A DNA stretch of 64,000 bases from Salinicoccus sp. RF5 (GCF_020786625.1 NZ_JAJGRC010000001.1:310001-374000); one strand, 5' to 3'. Shown: positions 34,868 to 44,803, counted from the first letter of the stretch. Numbers and translations are program-made. Notes: a model not told the origin generated them from the sequence alone.

Positions 34868-36154
34868 CTAGTAGATCGAAGTCGTTTCGACGGAATACGC
34901 TTCAATCCTCTCTTTGACGGCTTTCAGGAACTGGCCTGCCACCAGACCGTCCAGAATGCGGTGGTCGATGGACAGGCAGAGGTTGACCATATGCCTGACG
35001 GCAATCATATCATCAATGATGACCGGCTTCTTGACGATCGATTCAACCTGCAGGATGGCAGCCTGGGGATGGTTGATGATTCCCATGGACTGTACGGAAC
35101 CGAAGGCACCGGTATTGTTCACTGTGAAGGTTCCCCCTGCCATGTGCTCCTGTGTGAGTTTATGGCTGCGCCCGAGCGCTGCAAGTTCCCCCACCTGCTT
35201 GGCGATTCCCTTGATGGAGAGGTCGTCGGCATTCCGTATGACCGGCACATAGAGTTTATCATCGCCGGCTACGGCGATGGAGATGTTGATGTCCTTGTTG
35301 AGGACGATCTTATCTCCCTGCCACGAGCTGTTCAGCATCGGATATTCCTTCAATGTTTCGGCGACAGCCTTGACGAAGAAGCTGAAGAACGTGAGATTGA
35401 ATCCCTCCCGCTCCTTGAAGGCGGATTTATGGCTGTTGCGGACATTCACCAGGTTGGTGGCATCCACCTCCATCATCAGCCATGCATGGGGGATCTCCTG
35501 GCTGGACTGCACCATCTTGTTGGCGACAGCCTTCCTGACACCGGTCACCGGTATTTCGTCCCCCGCCATTATATTCCCGGAAGCTGGCGCAGGGTCTGCC
35601 TGCTGATCAGTGGAAGGCGCTGCCTTCGTCTCTGTTCCGGCGGTCACGGGACCTGCTTCAATCGTCTTCAGAACATCCTTCTTCGTAATACGTCCTTCAA
35701 ACCCTGTACCTTCAATCGTATTGAGGTCGAGGTCATGCTCCTCGGCCAATCGCATCACTACAGGGGAAATTCTTGTTTTGGCCTTCTTCTGGGCACCCTT
35801 TTCCACTTTGCTTGTGGAGGATGGTGCGTCCTCCTGATTTTCATCGGATGACGGGGCCGCCTCTTCAGGCGCCGTGACGCTACCTTCATCCTCGTCAGCT
35901 TTTCCGGCCTCACCAGCACCATCCGTCTCCATCAGGCATACCGGGGTACCGACTTCAACGGTATCCCCTTCCGCCACAAGGAGTTCCTTGATCGTGCCCT
36001 CGAATACGGAAGGCACTTCCGCGGTCACCTTGTCGGTGATGACTTCACACAGGGGATCATATTCCTCGACCGTATCCCCGGGCTGGACCAGCCATTTTTC
36101 AATGGTCCCTTCTGTAACACTTTCGCCGAGCTTCGGCATCAGCACTTCTTCCAT
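34868..36154 (-). CDS. bkdB: Branched-chain keto acid dehydrogenase E2 (lipoamide acyltransferase)
   Basis: 428 residues. A lipoyl domain (1-76) has the modified Lys in [13 protein letters not shown]. An acidic linker follows, then a peripheral-subunit-binding domain (about 128-165, [20 protein letters not shown]), a second linker, and the catalytic domain with [13 protein letters not shown] near the C-terminus. It transfers branched acyl groups to CoA. It is the last gene of the ptb-bcd-buk-lpdV-bkdAA-bkdAB-bkdB run. The lipoyl group would depend on LipM, encoded at 57 kb. Confidence 0.95.
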   Translation of the reverse strand: MEEVLMPKLGESVTEGTIEKWLVQPGDTVEEYDPLCEVITDKVTAEVPSVFEGTIKELLVAEGDTVEVGTPVCLMETDGAGEAGKADEDEGSVTAPEEAAPSSDENQEDAPSSTSKVEKGAQKKAKTRISPVVMRLAEEHDLDLNTIEGTGFEGRITKKDVLKTIEAGPVTAGTETKAAPSTDQQADPAPASGNIMAGDEIPVTGVRKAVANKMVQSSQEIPHAWLMMEVDATNLVNVRNSHKSAFKEREGFNLTFFSFFVKAVAETLKEYPMLNSSWQGDKIVLNKDINISIAVAGDDKLYVPVIRNADDLSIKGIAKQVGELAALGRSHKLTQEHMAGGTFTVNNTGAFGSVQSMGIINHPQAAILQVESIVKKPVIIDDMIAVRHMVNLCLSIDHRILDGLVAGQFLKAVKERIEAYSVETTSIY

Positions 36155-36168
36155 AGGTTTCGTCCTCC

Positions 36169-37152
36169 TTAATGCTCCGCGAGCTCTTTCATTTTGGCTT
36201 CTATCTTATCAGGGTTGATCATGAAGAAATCTTCCATTGGTGGCGCATAAGGCATGGTAGGAACATCCGGCCCTGCGAGCCTCATTATAGGTGCATCGAG
36301 GTCATACAGGCAGTTTTCTGCGATGATCGCAGCCACTTCACTGATGATGCTTCCCTCAAGGTTATCCTCGGTAACGAGCAGAACCTTTCCTGTCTTGGAA
36401 GCTGCCTCGATGATGCCTTCCTTATCGAGTGGATAGACAGTTCTAAGGTCGAGCACTTCTGCTTCATATCCATCCTTCGACAGGCGCTCTGCTGCCTGCA
36501 GGGCATAGTTGACACAGAGGCCATATGTAATGACCGTGATGTCGTCCCCTTCCCTTTTGACGTCCGCTTTGCCGATCGGCACGGTATAGTCGCCTTCAGG
36601 CACCTCTTCCTTGAGAAGACGGTAGGCTTTCTTGTGTTCGAAGAACAGCACCGGGTCGTTGTCCCTGATTGCCGAAATCAGGAGCCCCTTCGCATCGGAT
36701 GGCGTGGATGGAATCACGACCTTCAGTCCAGGAGTTGAAGCGAAGATGGCCTCAACGGACTGGGAATGGTAGAGTGCACCGTGGATACCGCCGCCGAAAG
36801 GTGCACGGATGACCATTGGACAGTTCCAGTCGTTATTGGAACGGTATCTGATCTTCGCCGCCTCACTCAGTATCTGATTCGTTGCGGGCAGTATATAGTC
36901 TGCAAACTGAATTTCCGCCACAGGTCTTTTCCCCATCATTGCAGCACCGATGCTGGTGCCGACGATATTCGATTCAGCGAGTGGTGTATCCAGGCAGCGC
37001 ATCGCACCGTATTTTTCCTGGAGACCGGCAGTGACCTTGAAGACGCCGCCTTTCTTGCCGACGTCCTCACCGAGGACGAACACACTTTCATCCTGGCCCA
37101 TTTCGTAGTCGAGCGCCTGATGTATTGCCTGCAAATAAGAAATTTTAGCCAT
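36169..37152 (-). CDS. bkdAB: Branched-chain keto acid dehydrogenase E1 beta
   Basis: 327 residues from the ATG at 37152 with GAGGAGG 7 bases upstream. It forms the thiamine-diphosphate E1 heterotetramer with BkdAA. Typical stretches are GEDVGKKGGVFKVTAGL and FADYILPATNQILSEAAK. Its first 8 bases overlap the end of bkdAA, so the subunits are translationally coupled. A longer start at 37173 would place the ribosome site inside the gene and is rejected. Confidence 0.95.
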   Translation of the reverse strand: MAKISYLQAIHQALDYEMGQDESVFVLGEDVGKKGGVFKVTAGLQEKYGAMRCLDTPLAESNIVGTSIGAAMMGKRPVAEIQFADYILPATNQILSEAAKIRYRSNNDWNCPMVIRAPFGGGIHGALYHSQSVEAIFASTPGLKVVIPSTPSDAKGLLISAIRDNDPVLFFEHKKAYRLLKEEVPEGDYTVPIGKADVKREGDDITVITYGLCVNYALQAAERLSKDGYEAEVLDLRTVYPLDKEGIIEAASKTGKVLLVTEDNLEGSIISEVAAIIAENCLYDLDAPIMRLAGPDVPTMPYAPPMEDFFMINPDKIEAKMKELAEH

Positions 37153-38140
37153 GGTGAACCTCCTCATAAACATGCGTCAAGGCTTCTTCAGGTTTCGGGT
37201 AAGGTGCTTTTTCAGCAGCTTTTGTCGCATCGGTGACGATTGCCTTCGCCTCTTTTTCCAAGGCTTCGAACCATGCCTCATCTGCAACGCCGTGCTCAAG
37301 GATGTATGACCTGAATTTGACCAGGCAATCCGATTCCTTCATGGTCTCGCGCTCTTCCTTCTCCCGATAGCTGTCATCATCGTCGGAGGAATGGGCAGTC
37401 AATCGTGTGGACATCGCTTCGATGAGGGTGGCGCCTTCTCCATTGACAGCACGCTCCCTGGCTTCTTTGACAGCCTTGTATACGGCAATCGGATCATTGC
37501 CGTCAATATGCTCTCCATGCATGCCGTATCCAAGTGCACGATCTGACAGTTTTTCAGCGCCATACTGGAGTTCACGGGGCACGCTGATTGCATAATCATT
37601 ATTTTCGATGATGCAGATGAAGGGCAGGTCATGTACACCGGCAAAATTCAGGCCTTCATGGAAATCCCCCTGGTTCGAAGAACCTTCCCCGAGTGTAGTC
37701 AGAGCCACCCGCTTCTCATCGTCCATCTTGAATTTGAAACTTGCACCGACTGCGTGCAGGAGTTGCGTTGTTACACTCGAGCCTTGTGTCATGATGTTGC
37801 AGGATTTTTTACTGAAGTGCGAAGGCATCTGCTTTCCACCACTGGAGATGTCGCCCTTCTTGGCAAAAGCGGACAACATCGTTTCCTCTGCGGTCATCCC
37901 AAAATGCGTAACGAGCGCAAGGTCCCTGTAGTATGGGCTGATGATGTCCACTTCCCGATCAAGCGCATATCCCGCGCCCACCTGTGTCGCCTCCTGACCT
38001 TGGCATGAAATGACGAACGGAAGTTTACCCGCACGGTTGAGCAGCCACATCCTCTCGTCAATTTTTCTGGCAAGGTGCATCGTACGATACATTTCTTTCA
38101 GATCCTCTGATTCGAGGCCCGCTTCTTTATAATCCAACAA
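37145..38140 (-). CDS. bkdAA: Branched-chain keto acid dehydrogenase E1 alpha
   Basis: 331 residues if started at the TTG at 38140. A perfect AAGGAGG directly after the lpdV stop lies 8 bases before this TTG, and the length equals Bacillus BkdAA (about 330). ATG codons at 38161 and 38185 lie upstream of that ribosome site and are less likely. The thiamine-diphosphate motif is GEGSSNQGDFHEGLNFA; the phosphorylation-loop-like RLTAHSSDDD region is also present. It decarboxylates the keto acids of Val, Leu and Ile. Confidence 0.93.
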   Translation of the reverse strand: MLDYKEAGLESEDLKEMYRTMHLARKIDERMWLLNRAGKLPFVISCQGQEATQVGAGYALDREVDIISPYYRDLALVTHFGMTAEETMLSAFAKKGDISSGGKQMPSHFSKKSCNIMTQGSSVTTQLLHAVGASFKFKMDDEKRVALTTLGEGSSNQGDFHEGLNFAGVHDLPFICIIENNDYAISVPRELQYGAEKLSDRALGYGMHGEHIDGNDPIAVYKAVKEARERAVNGEGATLIEAMSTRLTAHSSDDDDSYREKEERETMKESDCLVKFRSYILEHGVADEAWFEALEKEAKAIVTDATKAAEKAPYPKPEEALTHVYEEVHHG

Positions 38141-38153
38141 TGTAGTGTCCTCC

Positions 38154-39572
38154 TTATACATGGATACCAATTCCTTCCGCATCAAGGCCGAGCTCCATCA
38201 GCACTTCCCCTATGGAAGGGTGGGCATGGGTGGCGCTGCCGACTTCAAGTGCCGATGCATCGAGAAATTTGGCCAGAGCCGCTTCGTTGATCAATTCGGT
38301 GGCTCCGGGGCCTATAAGGGATAGGCCGAGTATATCCTTTGCTTCCGGTTCTACGAGCATTTTACCAAATCCTTTTCCGCCATGGGCAATCACCGCTTTT
38401 CCCACCGCTGCAAACGGCACCTTATGTACGGAATATTCCATACCTGCCTCTTTGAGCTCCTTCTCCGTCCTTCCGATTGAAGCGACTTCAGGATGAGTAT
38501 ATATGCATCGTGGAACAGTAGTATAGTCAAGCGTGTATGGGCGTTTCTCGGCCATATGTTCGACTGCAATGACTGCTTCCTTGGTGGCCACATGGGCAAG
38601 CTGCAGATTGCCGATGGCATCCCCTACAGCATAGATGTTCGCATCCTTCGTCTGATAGTATTCATTGGTGGAGATGTAACCGCCATCAAGCTGTATCTTC
38701 GTATTGCCAAGACCGAGGTCTTCAGTGTTCGGAGCCCGGCCGATGGCGACCAGTGCCTTGTCGAAGGTATCTTCCCCTTCATCGAAATGGAGCGTGATGG
38801 CATCTTCTCCTTTGCTGATGCGGTCCTCATCCAGGGCCGTGCCGACCCTGAAAGTGACACCTTCAGCTTCGAGCGCTTTTTTCAATGCGCCGGCAAGATC
38901 CTTATCCTCATGCGGAATGATCTGGTTCCCTGCTTCGACCACAGTGACATGTGACCCGAGATCGGTCAGTATGCTCGCAAATTCAAGACCGATGACACCT
39001 CCACCGATGATCACCATCCTGGAAGGGATGTGATCGAGTGTCATCATGTCATCGCTTGAAAGTACGAGGGAACCATCGAATGGAAGGAACGGCAATGGCC
39101 GCGGTTGTGATCCCGTCGCAACCAGCACATGCTGGTTGATGAGGATTTCACTCTCCGCATCCTCGTCTTCGGGGTGTTCGACCGCCACGGTACCTGCCAT
39201 CGGAGAGAATATGGAGGGTCCGAGTATGCGTCCATGGCCATTGAAGACATCCACCTTATGCTTCTTCATGAGATGTCTGACCCCGTTGTACATCTGATCG
39301 ACCACTTCCTGTTTCCGCTCCTGCACCTTTCCCATATCGATTTCAGGCTCGACAGAACCTATGCCGAAGATGCCGGCATGCTTCATTGTATTGGCAACCT
39401 CCGCAGATTTGAGCATGCTTTTCGTGGGTATGCAGCCCTTATGGAGACATGTGCCCCCGAGCTTCTCCTTTTCGACGACTGCCGTCTTCATGCCGAGCTG
39501 GCTCGCCTTGATGGCTGCAACATAGCCGGCAGTCCCGCCGCCCAGTATGACCAGGTCATATTCGTATGCCAT
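38154..39572 (-). CDS. lpdV: Dihydrolipoamide dehydrogenase (BKD E3)
   Basis: 472 residues from the ATG at 39572 (TAGGAGTGG upstream). The FAD motif ILGGGTAGYVAA, the redox disulfide GGTCLHKGCIPTK, the NAD motif IIGGGVIGLEFA and the C-terminal HAHPSIGE His-Glu pair are intact. It reoxidises dihydrolipoyl groups of BkdB with NAD. Its position within the operon marks it as the BKD-specific E3. Confidence 0.95.
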   Translation of the reverse strand: MAYEYDLVILGGGTAGYVAAIKASQLGMKTAVVEKEKLGGTCLHKGCIPTKSMLKSAEVANTMKHAGIFGIGSVEPEIDMGKVQERKQEVVDQMYNGVRHLMKKHKVDVFNGHGRILGPSIFSPMAGTVAVEHPEDEDAESEILINQHVLVATGSQPRPLPFLPFDGSLVLSSDDMMTLDHIPSRMVIIGGGVIGLEFASILTDLGSHVTVVEAGNQIIPHEDKDLAGALKKALEAEGVTFRVGTALDEDRISKGEDAITLHFDEGEDTFDKALVAIGRAPNTEDLGLGNTKIQLDGGYISTNEYYQTKDANIYAVGDAIGNLQLAHVATKEAVIAVEHMAEKRPYTLDYTTVPRCIYTHPEVASIGRTEKELKEAGMEYSVHKVPFAAVGKAVIAHGGKGFGKMLVEPEAKDILGLSLIGPGATELINEAALAKFLDASALEVGSATHAHPSIGEVLMELGLDAEGIGIHV

Positions 39573-39583
39573 TATATCCACTC

Positions 39584-40648
39584 CTACATATAGGTTTTCA
39601 TTTCTTCCCTGCCTGTCAGAACACGGTATGCCCCTTCCGCCAGCGCCTGCATCTCCTCTTCCCCCGGATAGACTGAGACCGGTGCAATGAATGAAATATA
39701 GGGCCTGACGAGGTCTATGAGATACGTGCTGTGGGCCATGCCTCCTGTAAAGATGATCTGGTCGACCTGTCCCTTCAATATGGCAGAACGGGAGCCGATC
39801 TCCTTTGCAAGCTGTGCGGCAAGTGCCTTGAATATCTTTTCGGTCGCTTTGTCCCCGGAAACTGCACGCTTTTCAAGCTCAAGAGCGTCCTGGGTGCCTG
39901 CGAGGGAGATGAAGCCGCCCTCCTTCGTCAATATCTCATAGATGCTGTCGTAATCGAGGCTGTTCTCAGTGATGTATCTGGCCAGGCTGCCGTTCGGCAA
40001 TGAGCCTGTACGGGTCGGACTCATCGGTCCTTCGCCGGACAGCCCGTCATTCACATCGATCACCCTGCCCTTTTCATGTGCTCCGACAGTGATGCCGCCC
40101 CCCATATGAGAGACGATGACATTGACATCGGTATAGCGTTTTCCGATGGACGCGGCATACTTGCGGGCAACCGCCTTCTGATTGAGCGCATGAAAGACGG
40201 ATTTCCTTTCGATGCCGCTGAGCCCTGTAAGGCGCACCGCCTCGGTCATTTCGTCCACGACCACCGGATCCGTGATGACTGCCCTGCAGCCATACTTTTC
40301 ACGGAAACGGGCGGCGATGATGCCGCTAAGATTGGAGGCATGCCTGCCATACCTGTATGAGCCGAGATCATCGGTCATCTTGTCATTTATATCATATGTG
40401 CCGCCCTCTATAGGCTTCAACAGGCCGCCGCGTGCGCTGACGATATCGATGGATTCCGGAAAGATATCATTCCTTCCAAGAAAGCCTGTGATTGCATCGA
40501 GCCTGAAATCTATCTGGTCATGGAGCGGCCTGATGATTTCGTCGATCGGATGACTCATCGTTTCAGATATCAAGCTTTGGTCGTTCTCATATACCGCCAC
40601 TTTGGTGGAGGTTCCTCCGAGGTTGACTACAAGGATGGTATATTGCAT
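39584..40648 (-). CDS. buk: Butyrate / branched-chain acyl kinase
   Basis: 354 residues of the acetate kinase fold. The phosphate-binding motifs VNLGGTSTKVAVYEN (N-terminus) and SHMGGGITVGAHEKGRVIDV are present. It makes ATP from acyl phosphate produced by Ptb, giving branched-chain fatty acids and energy from amino acid catabolism. It lies 8 bases from bcd. True substrates may be isobutyryl-, isovaleryl- or 2-methylbutyryl-phosphate. Confidence 0.93.
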   Translation of the reverse strand: MQYTILVVNLGGTSTKVAVYENDQSLISETMSHPIDEIIRPLHDQIDFRLDAITGFLGRNDIFPESIDIVSARGGLLKPIEGGTYDINDKMTDDLGSYRYGRHASNLSGIIAARFREKYGCRAVITDPVVVDEMTEAVRLTGLSGIERKSVFHALNQKAVARKYAASIGKRYTDVNVIVSHMGGGITVGAHEKGRVIDVNDGLSGEGPMSPTRTGSLPNGSLARYITENSLDYDSIYEILTKEGGFISLAGTQDALELEKRAVSGDKATEKIFKALAAQLAKEIGSRSAILKGQVDQIIFTGGMAHSTYLIDLVRPYISFIAPVSVYPGEEEMQALAEGAYRVLTGREEMKTYM

Positions 40649-40656
40649 GCGGCGAT

Positions 40657-41751
40657 CTACCTCCTGTTGAGAGTTGTCACTTCATTGAGTGAGAAAGTGC
40701 TTCTGACGCGCATCATGCTGTCTATGCGCTCTTCTGCAAGACGGTCTGCTGCGACAGTCGGTGTTACACCGTCACGCTTGGCGATGGAGAATATCTTATC
40801 CATCTGGTTGTATATCTCCTTAACCTTGCTTTTCGCGCGTTCTGCATTATATCCCTGCAGCTCGTCTGCAACGTTGATGACCCCGCCGCAGTTCACTACA
40901 TAGTCGGGCGCATAGACGATGCCGAGCTCCTCAAGCTGGCTGCCATGCTTGTCGCTGTCAAGCAGCTGGTTGTTGGCACTGCCGCATACAGCCTTCACTT
41001 TGAGCTCCGGAATCGTGTCGTCGTTCAGGATGCCGCCGAGCGCGCATGGTGCAAAGATGTCCGCCTCGACAGAATAGATGTCTTCAATGCCTACCGCTTC
41101 AGCACCGAAGTCATTTACCGCCCGTTCCACGGAATCATCATTGATGTCCGTGACGATCAGTTTGGCCCCTTCTTCATGCAGATGTCTGCAGAGGTTGTAA
41201 GACACGTTGCCGACGCCCTGGACGGCAATCGTCCTGCCTTCGAGTGAATCATCACCAAACGCTTCCTTAGCCGTCCGCTTCATTGCCATGTATACACCAT
41301 ATGCGGTCATCGGACTTGGATTCCCGCCGGATCCGTATGACTCGCTGATGCCGCATACATATGGCGTTTCCTGATAGATCGTGTCCATGTCATTGACCGT
41401 AGTGCCCACATCTTCAGCGGTGATGTACCTGCCACCGAGACTGTTCACATATCTGCCCAGCGCCCTGAAGAAGGCCTCGGATTTGTCCTTCTCGGCATCT
41501 CCGATGACGACCGTCTTGCCGCCTCCGAGGTTGAGTCCTGCAGCCGCGTTCTTGTAGGTCATGCCCTTGGCAAGGCGAAGTACATCCTCTATCGCCTCTT
41601 CCTCCGTGTCATATTTCCACATTCTGCATCCGCCGAGTGCCGGACCGAGGGTAGTGTCATGTATGCATATGATCGCTTTCAGTCCACTTGTTTCATCATG
41701 GCAGAAAATCAGCTGTTCGTAGTCGTATTGCTCCATCTTTTCAAATATCAT
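40657..41751 (-). CDS. bcd: Leucine dehydrogenase
   Basis: 364 residues of the Glu/Leu/Phe/Val dehydrogenase family. The substrate pocket [12 protein letters not shown] with its Lys, the catalytic Lys in [14 protein letters not shown] and the NAD motif [12 protein letters not shown] are all visible. It deaminates Leu, Val and Ile to keto acids that feed the BKD complex. It follows ptb by 19 bases. Confidence 0.95.
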   Translation of the reverse strand: MIFEKMEQYDYEQLIFCHDETSGLKAIICIHDTTLGPALGGCRMWKYDTEEEAIEDVLRLAKGMTYKNAAAGLNLGGGKTVVIGDAEKDKSEAFFRALGRYVNSLGGRYITAEDVGTTVNDMDTIYQETPYVCGISESYGSGGNPSPMTAYGVYMAMKRTAKEAFGDDSLEGRTIAVQGVGNVSYNLCRHLHEEGAKLIVTDINDDSVERAVNDFGAEAVGIEDIYSVEADIFAPCALGGILNDDTIPELKVKAVCGSANNQLLDSDKHGSQLEELGIVYAPDYVVNCGGVINVADELQGYNAERAKSKVKEIYNQMDKIFSIAKRDGVTPTVAADRLAEERIDSMMRVRSTFSLNEVTTLNRR

Positions 41752-41770
41752 TCTTTATCACTCCAGTAGT

Positions 41771-42670
41771 TTATTTGGAAATCATCATTGCCAGGTTTAT
41801 GGAATTATATCTGTCTTCGGCACTGTCGGCCCTTGAAGTCAGGACGATGGGTACTTTGGCCCCGGTGATGACGGAAGCGACTTTCGCCCCCGCAGCGTAG
41901 ACCAGGGATTTATATAGTATGTTGCCCGACTCTATATTCGGTGCAATCAGTATATCCACGTCTCCTGCCACCTCCGAGGCCGAGCCTTTATGGCGGGCTG
42001 CATCTTCAGAAATCGCCATGTCAAATTGCAGTGGTCCCTCTATTGTACTATCAAACCCAAAGTTTTTGGCATCTGAATGTGCCAGCAAGTCTGCATCGGT
42101 GGTGGACGGCATCTTATCAGTGACTTTGTCTACTGCGGACAAAAGGGCCACTTTAGGCTTTTTGATGCCAAGCCGATGCGCACATTCAAGTGCATTATCG
42201 ATGATCTTCCCCTTCTGGTCGAGCGTCGGGGCAATGTTCATGCCTGCATCGCTCAGGAGGACGGCCTTATGATAGTTGGGTATGTCGAAAAGTGCCACAT
42301 GGCTGAGGAGACGTGTATGTATGAGTCCATACTCCTTTTTTAACACTTCCTTCATTAAAATGGAAGTTGGAACCAGGCCCTTCATGAGTATGTCGGCCTC
42401 CCCCGAGGCGACAAGTTCCAGGGCGCGCACTGCTGCTTCCTGGTCGTCCGCCGCATGATGTATTGTAATCGCATGGCCGATCATATGGCCGGCACCCAAT
42501 GAGTGAAGCATGGATTCAAGTGAGCTGCAATCGTCCACAAGATGGCAGACCACCCCTTTTTCTTCAATTACGCGTATAAGGGGTTTCAGCACTTCAGGGT
42601 CTGCCGCCCTGCATACTGAAAGCGCTGTCATTTTATTTTTGTCCCCTATGAAAATTTCATCGAAATTCAT
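41771..42670 (-). CDS. ptb: Phosphate butyryltransferase
   Basis: 299 residues from the ATG at 42670, with GGGGAGG 8 bases upstream; the reading from 42703 adds an unlikely leader. It converts acyl-CoA plus phosphate to acyl phosphate, before Buk. The glycine- and aspartate-rich stretch LLSDAGMNIAPTLDQKGKII is typical of the family. It is the first gene of the operon. Bacillus has the sigma-54 activator gene bkdR upstream; here yqzF lies there and no bkdR is present. Confidence 0.94.
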   Translation of the reverse strand: MNFDEIFIGDKNKMTALSVCRAADPEVLKPLIRVIEEKGVVCHLVDDCSSLESMLHSLGAGHMIGHAITIHHAADDQEAAVRALELVASGEADILMKGLVPTSILMKEVLKKEYGLIHTRLLSHVALFDIPNYHKAVLLSDAGMNIAPTLDQKGKIIDNALECAHRLGIKKPKVALLSAVDKVTDKMPSTTDADLLAHSDAKNFGFDSTIEGPLQFDMAISEDAARHKGSASEVAGDVDILIAPNIESGNILYKSLVYAAGAKVASVITGAKVPIVLTSRADSAEDRYNSINLAMMISK

Positions 42671-42694
42671 GTTCCTACCTCCCCTACAATTTTT

Positions 42695-42700
42695 ATTATA
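42695..42700 (-). promoter_or_regulatory. -10 element for the ptb-bkd operon
   Basis: A perfect TATAAT on the minus strand lies 25 bases before the ptb ATG. The -35 is poor (CTGCAA-like), and no sigma-54 -24/-12 pair was seen, in contrast to Bacillus. Confidence 0.55.
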
Positions 42701-42741
42701 CATATCCGCTTATGAATTTGCAGGATTTTAGATAAACATGG

Positions 42742-42756
42742 AATGTTCTGAAGATT
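42742..42756. promoter_or_regulatory. CodY-like box upstream of ptb
   Basis: AATGTTCTGAAGATT matches the CodY consensus AATTTTCWGAAAATT at 13 of 15 positions. It lies 72 bases upstream of the ptb start in the ptb-yqzF divergent gap. CodY control of branched-chain amino acid catabolism is known in Bacillus, so the placement is sensible. Confidence 0.6.
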
Positions 42757-42831
42757 CATATAAAATCATTTGTTTTATTACTCATCTCCCATGGGTTATA
42801 ATGGGTCTATACAAATAATCAGGGTGATTCT

Positions 42832-43113
42832 ATGCAGAAGGTGATTGCGCTCGTCATACTTGTCATACCGGTATTTCTGGCAGGTCTGGGCATCAAATAT
42901 ATGAGGGACAGTGTTTTCGGCATCGTCAATGATCCATTCACGCTTACAGTCGTACAGTTCATCGTCGGTCTTGTTCTGACGGTGGTCGGGGTATGGTTCA
43001 TCGGTGGCTACATACTGCACCGCGAGCAGCGACAGAAAAGGGTTCAGGAACGTTTCCTGGAGAGGTCGAGACAATTGAAGGACGAGGAAAAAAGAGAAAG
43101 AGACGAATTGTAG
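42832..43113 (+). CDS. DUF2627 membrane protein, YqzF-like
   Basis: 93 residues. Two membrane helices (about 3-21 and 36-60) are followed by a highly charged C-terminal tail (REQRQKRVQERFLERSRQLK). Size and place beside the bkd operon match Bacillus YqzF. A TATAAT occurs at 42797-42802 and AGGGTGA precedes the ATG. The last codons form one arm of a 20-bp inverted repeat. Function unknown. Confidence 0.8.
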   Translation: MQKVIALVILVIPVFLAGLGIKYMRDSVFGIVNDPFTLTVVQFIVGLVLTVVGVWFIGGYILHREQRQKRVQERFLERSRQLKDEEKRERDEL

Positions 43114-43135
43114 ATCAATTCGTCTCTTTCTCTTT
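43091..43135. terminator. Terminator formed by two convergent gene ends
   Basis: Perfect 20-bp arms (AAAGAGAAAGAGACGAATTG and its complement) flank a 5-base loop that contains parts of both stop codons. The left arm encodes the yqzF-like C-terminus and the right arm the RecN C-terminus. On the minus strand it is followed by a T run (TTTTTTCC), so it terminates recN. Confidence 0.9.
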
Positions 43136-44788
43136 GGCTGCTATCAATGTTTTTGCATTCTCCAGTGCTGCATCGGTGATGTCCGAGCCGCTAAGCATCC
43201 TTGCAATCTCGTAGACATGGTCGTCCGCATCAAGATATTTGGCGCTTGATGCTGTCCGCTGGTCCATGGTCTCCTTTGATACATACAGGTGGTGGTCCGC
43301 GAGTGCGGCCGCCTGGGGCAGATGCGAGATTGAAATGACCTGGCGCGTCCTTGAGAGGATCTGCATCTTCTCGGCCATGCGGGTGGCGACGAATCCACTG
43401 ACGCCGGTATCTATTTCATCTAGGATCAGCATGCTCTGTGCATCGAACTCTGTAAAGATTGTCCGAAGCGCAAGCATCACCCTAGCGATTTCACCGCCTG
43501 AGGCGATGCGGTTCATCGCTTTGAGCGGCTCTCCCGCATTGGTGGAGATGAGGAACTCGACACCGGAGTACCCGCGTGAGTCGAAGGTCGCCTCCCTGAC
43601 GCTGATTTCAAAGTCCGCTTCAGGCATATCCAGGTCCTGCAGCTCCTTCTTGATCCTGTTTTCAAGGAAGTGCTTCTGTTCTATCCTGTAGTCATGCAGT
43701 TCCTTGGCATGCTTTTCCATCTGCTTCAGCATCTTATCCTTTTTCTTTTCAAGTGCATCGAATGACTGTGCAATGTTCTCCAGCTGTTCGATGTCGTCTG
43801 CCAGTGCGCGCCTGTAATCGATCAGTTCGTCCAGCGTCTTGTTGTACTTGCGCTTCAGCGAGTTGAGGCTGGAGAGGCGTGCCTGTTTCGCATTGAGGCT
43901 CTCCTCGTCATAGTCCAGGGTGGAAAGGTCGCTCCCCACCCTGCTGTCGAGTTCATTCAGCAGATGGTAGGCTTCAATCACCGTATCACTGAATTCCCTA
44001 TAGCTTTCATCATAATTGGCCAGTGTTTCAATATGGCCATGGATGTCGTACAGGAGGGTCTGTGGTGCATATTCCGAACTGAGCTGGGCATGTATGAGGG
44101 AGAGTGTATTATTGATCTTTTCGAAATTATCGAGGTAGCTTATCTCCTCTTCGAGCCGTTCCTCTTCCCCCTCTTCGAGCTCCATCCCGGTGAGTTCCTC
44201 GTACTGGTGCTGATACATCTGGAGCTGCTGGACCCTGTTCTTATCCTTGTATTCAAGTTCACTGATCCTGGCTTCAAGGGCTTTGAAGCGTTCGAAGCTG
44301 TCCCTGTATCTGCCGAAGGCCTCCCTGTCGGCCACATCGATATAGCGGTCGAGATACCGTATGTGCATGCTGTGCTCGAGTGCTTCGGACTGGGAGGACT
44401 GGGAATGGATGCTGACGACTTCATCCATGATCTCCTTGAGGGCCCCGAGGGTGATCATGTGGGAATTTATCTTGATGATGCTTTTGCGGTTCTGCATGAC
44501 TTCCCTTCTGACGATATAGAGTTCGTCCTCCTCTATATCATTCTTCGCCAGCAGATCCTGCATCTTCTCCGATTCAGGAAAATCGAAGACACCCTCAATG
44601 ACTGCACCTTCGGTTTCGTGACGGATGTCCTCTACCGATGCACGTTTGCCATAGAGGTATCTGATCGCTTCGATGATCATCGATTTCCCGGCACCGGATT
44701 CCCCGGAGATGACGGTGAGCCCACTGTCGAAATCAAGTTCAATATCCTTGAGCACTGCCAGGTTCTTAATCTTTAGACGTATGAGCAA
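43115..44788 (-). CDS. recN: DNA repair protein RecN
   Basis: 557 residues if started at the TTG at 44788 (MLIRLKIKNLAVLKDIEL), which has GGAG 8 bases upstream; the GTG at 44797 lies inside that ribosome site. It is an SMC-like ATPase with Walker A GESGAGKSM, long central coiled coils (about 155-360), and a C-terminal signature and Walker B (ASGGEIARVMLALR, MLILDEIDTGVSG). It acts in double-strand break repair. It follows argR by 15 bases. Bacillus spoIVB and spo0A, normally after recN, are absent. Confidence 0.93.
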   Translation of the reverse strand: MLIRLKIKNLAVLKDIELDFDSGLTVISGESGAGKSMIIEAIRYLYGKRASVEDIRHETEGAVIEGVFDFPESEKMQDLLAKNDIEEDELYIVRREVMQNRKSIIKINSHMITLGALKEIMDEVVSIHSQSSQSEALEHSMHIRYLDRYIDVADREAFGRYRDSFERFKALEARISELEYKDKNRVQQLQMYQHQYEELTGMELEEGEEERLEEEISYLDNFEKINNTLSLIHAQLSSEYAPQTLLYDIHGHIETLANYDESYREFSDTVIEAYHLLNELDSRVGSDLSTLDYDEESLNAKQARLSSLNSLKRKYNKTLDELIDYRRALADDIEQLENIAQSFDALEKKKDKMLKQMEKHAKELHDYRIEQKHFLENRIKKELQDLDMPEADFEISVREATFDSRGYSGVEFLISTNAGEPLKAMNRIASGGEIARVMLALRTIFTEFDAQSMLILDEIDTGVSGFVATRMAEKMQILSRTRQVISISHLPQAAALADHHLYVSKETMDQRTASSAKYLDADDHVYEIARMLSGSDITDAALENAKTLIAAKEKETN

Positions 44789-44803
44789 ATTAAACACTCC
44801 AAT

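Noticed and set aside
34961-35851. Long open frame (296 codons) on the plus strand
   Set aside because: It is antisense to bkdB, whose domains and motifs are complete. Its composition is that of a shadow frame, with no ribosome site or family motif.
42671-42831. Sigma-54 promoter for the bkd operon
   Set aside because: No GG-N10-GC type -24/-12 element was found, and no bkdR lies nearby.
43964-44776. Open frame of 270 codons on the plus strand
   Set aside because: It lies antisense to recN, which has all SMC-type motifs. The frame shows no domain features.
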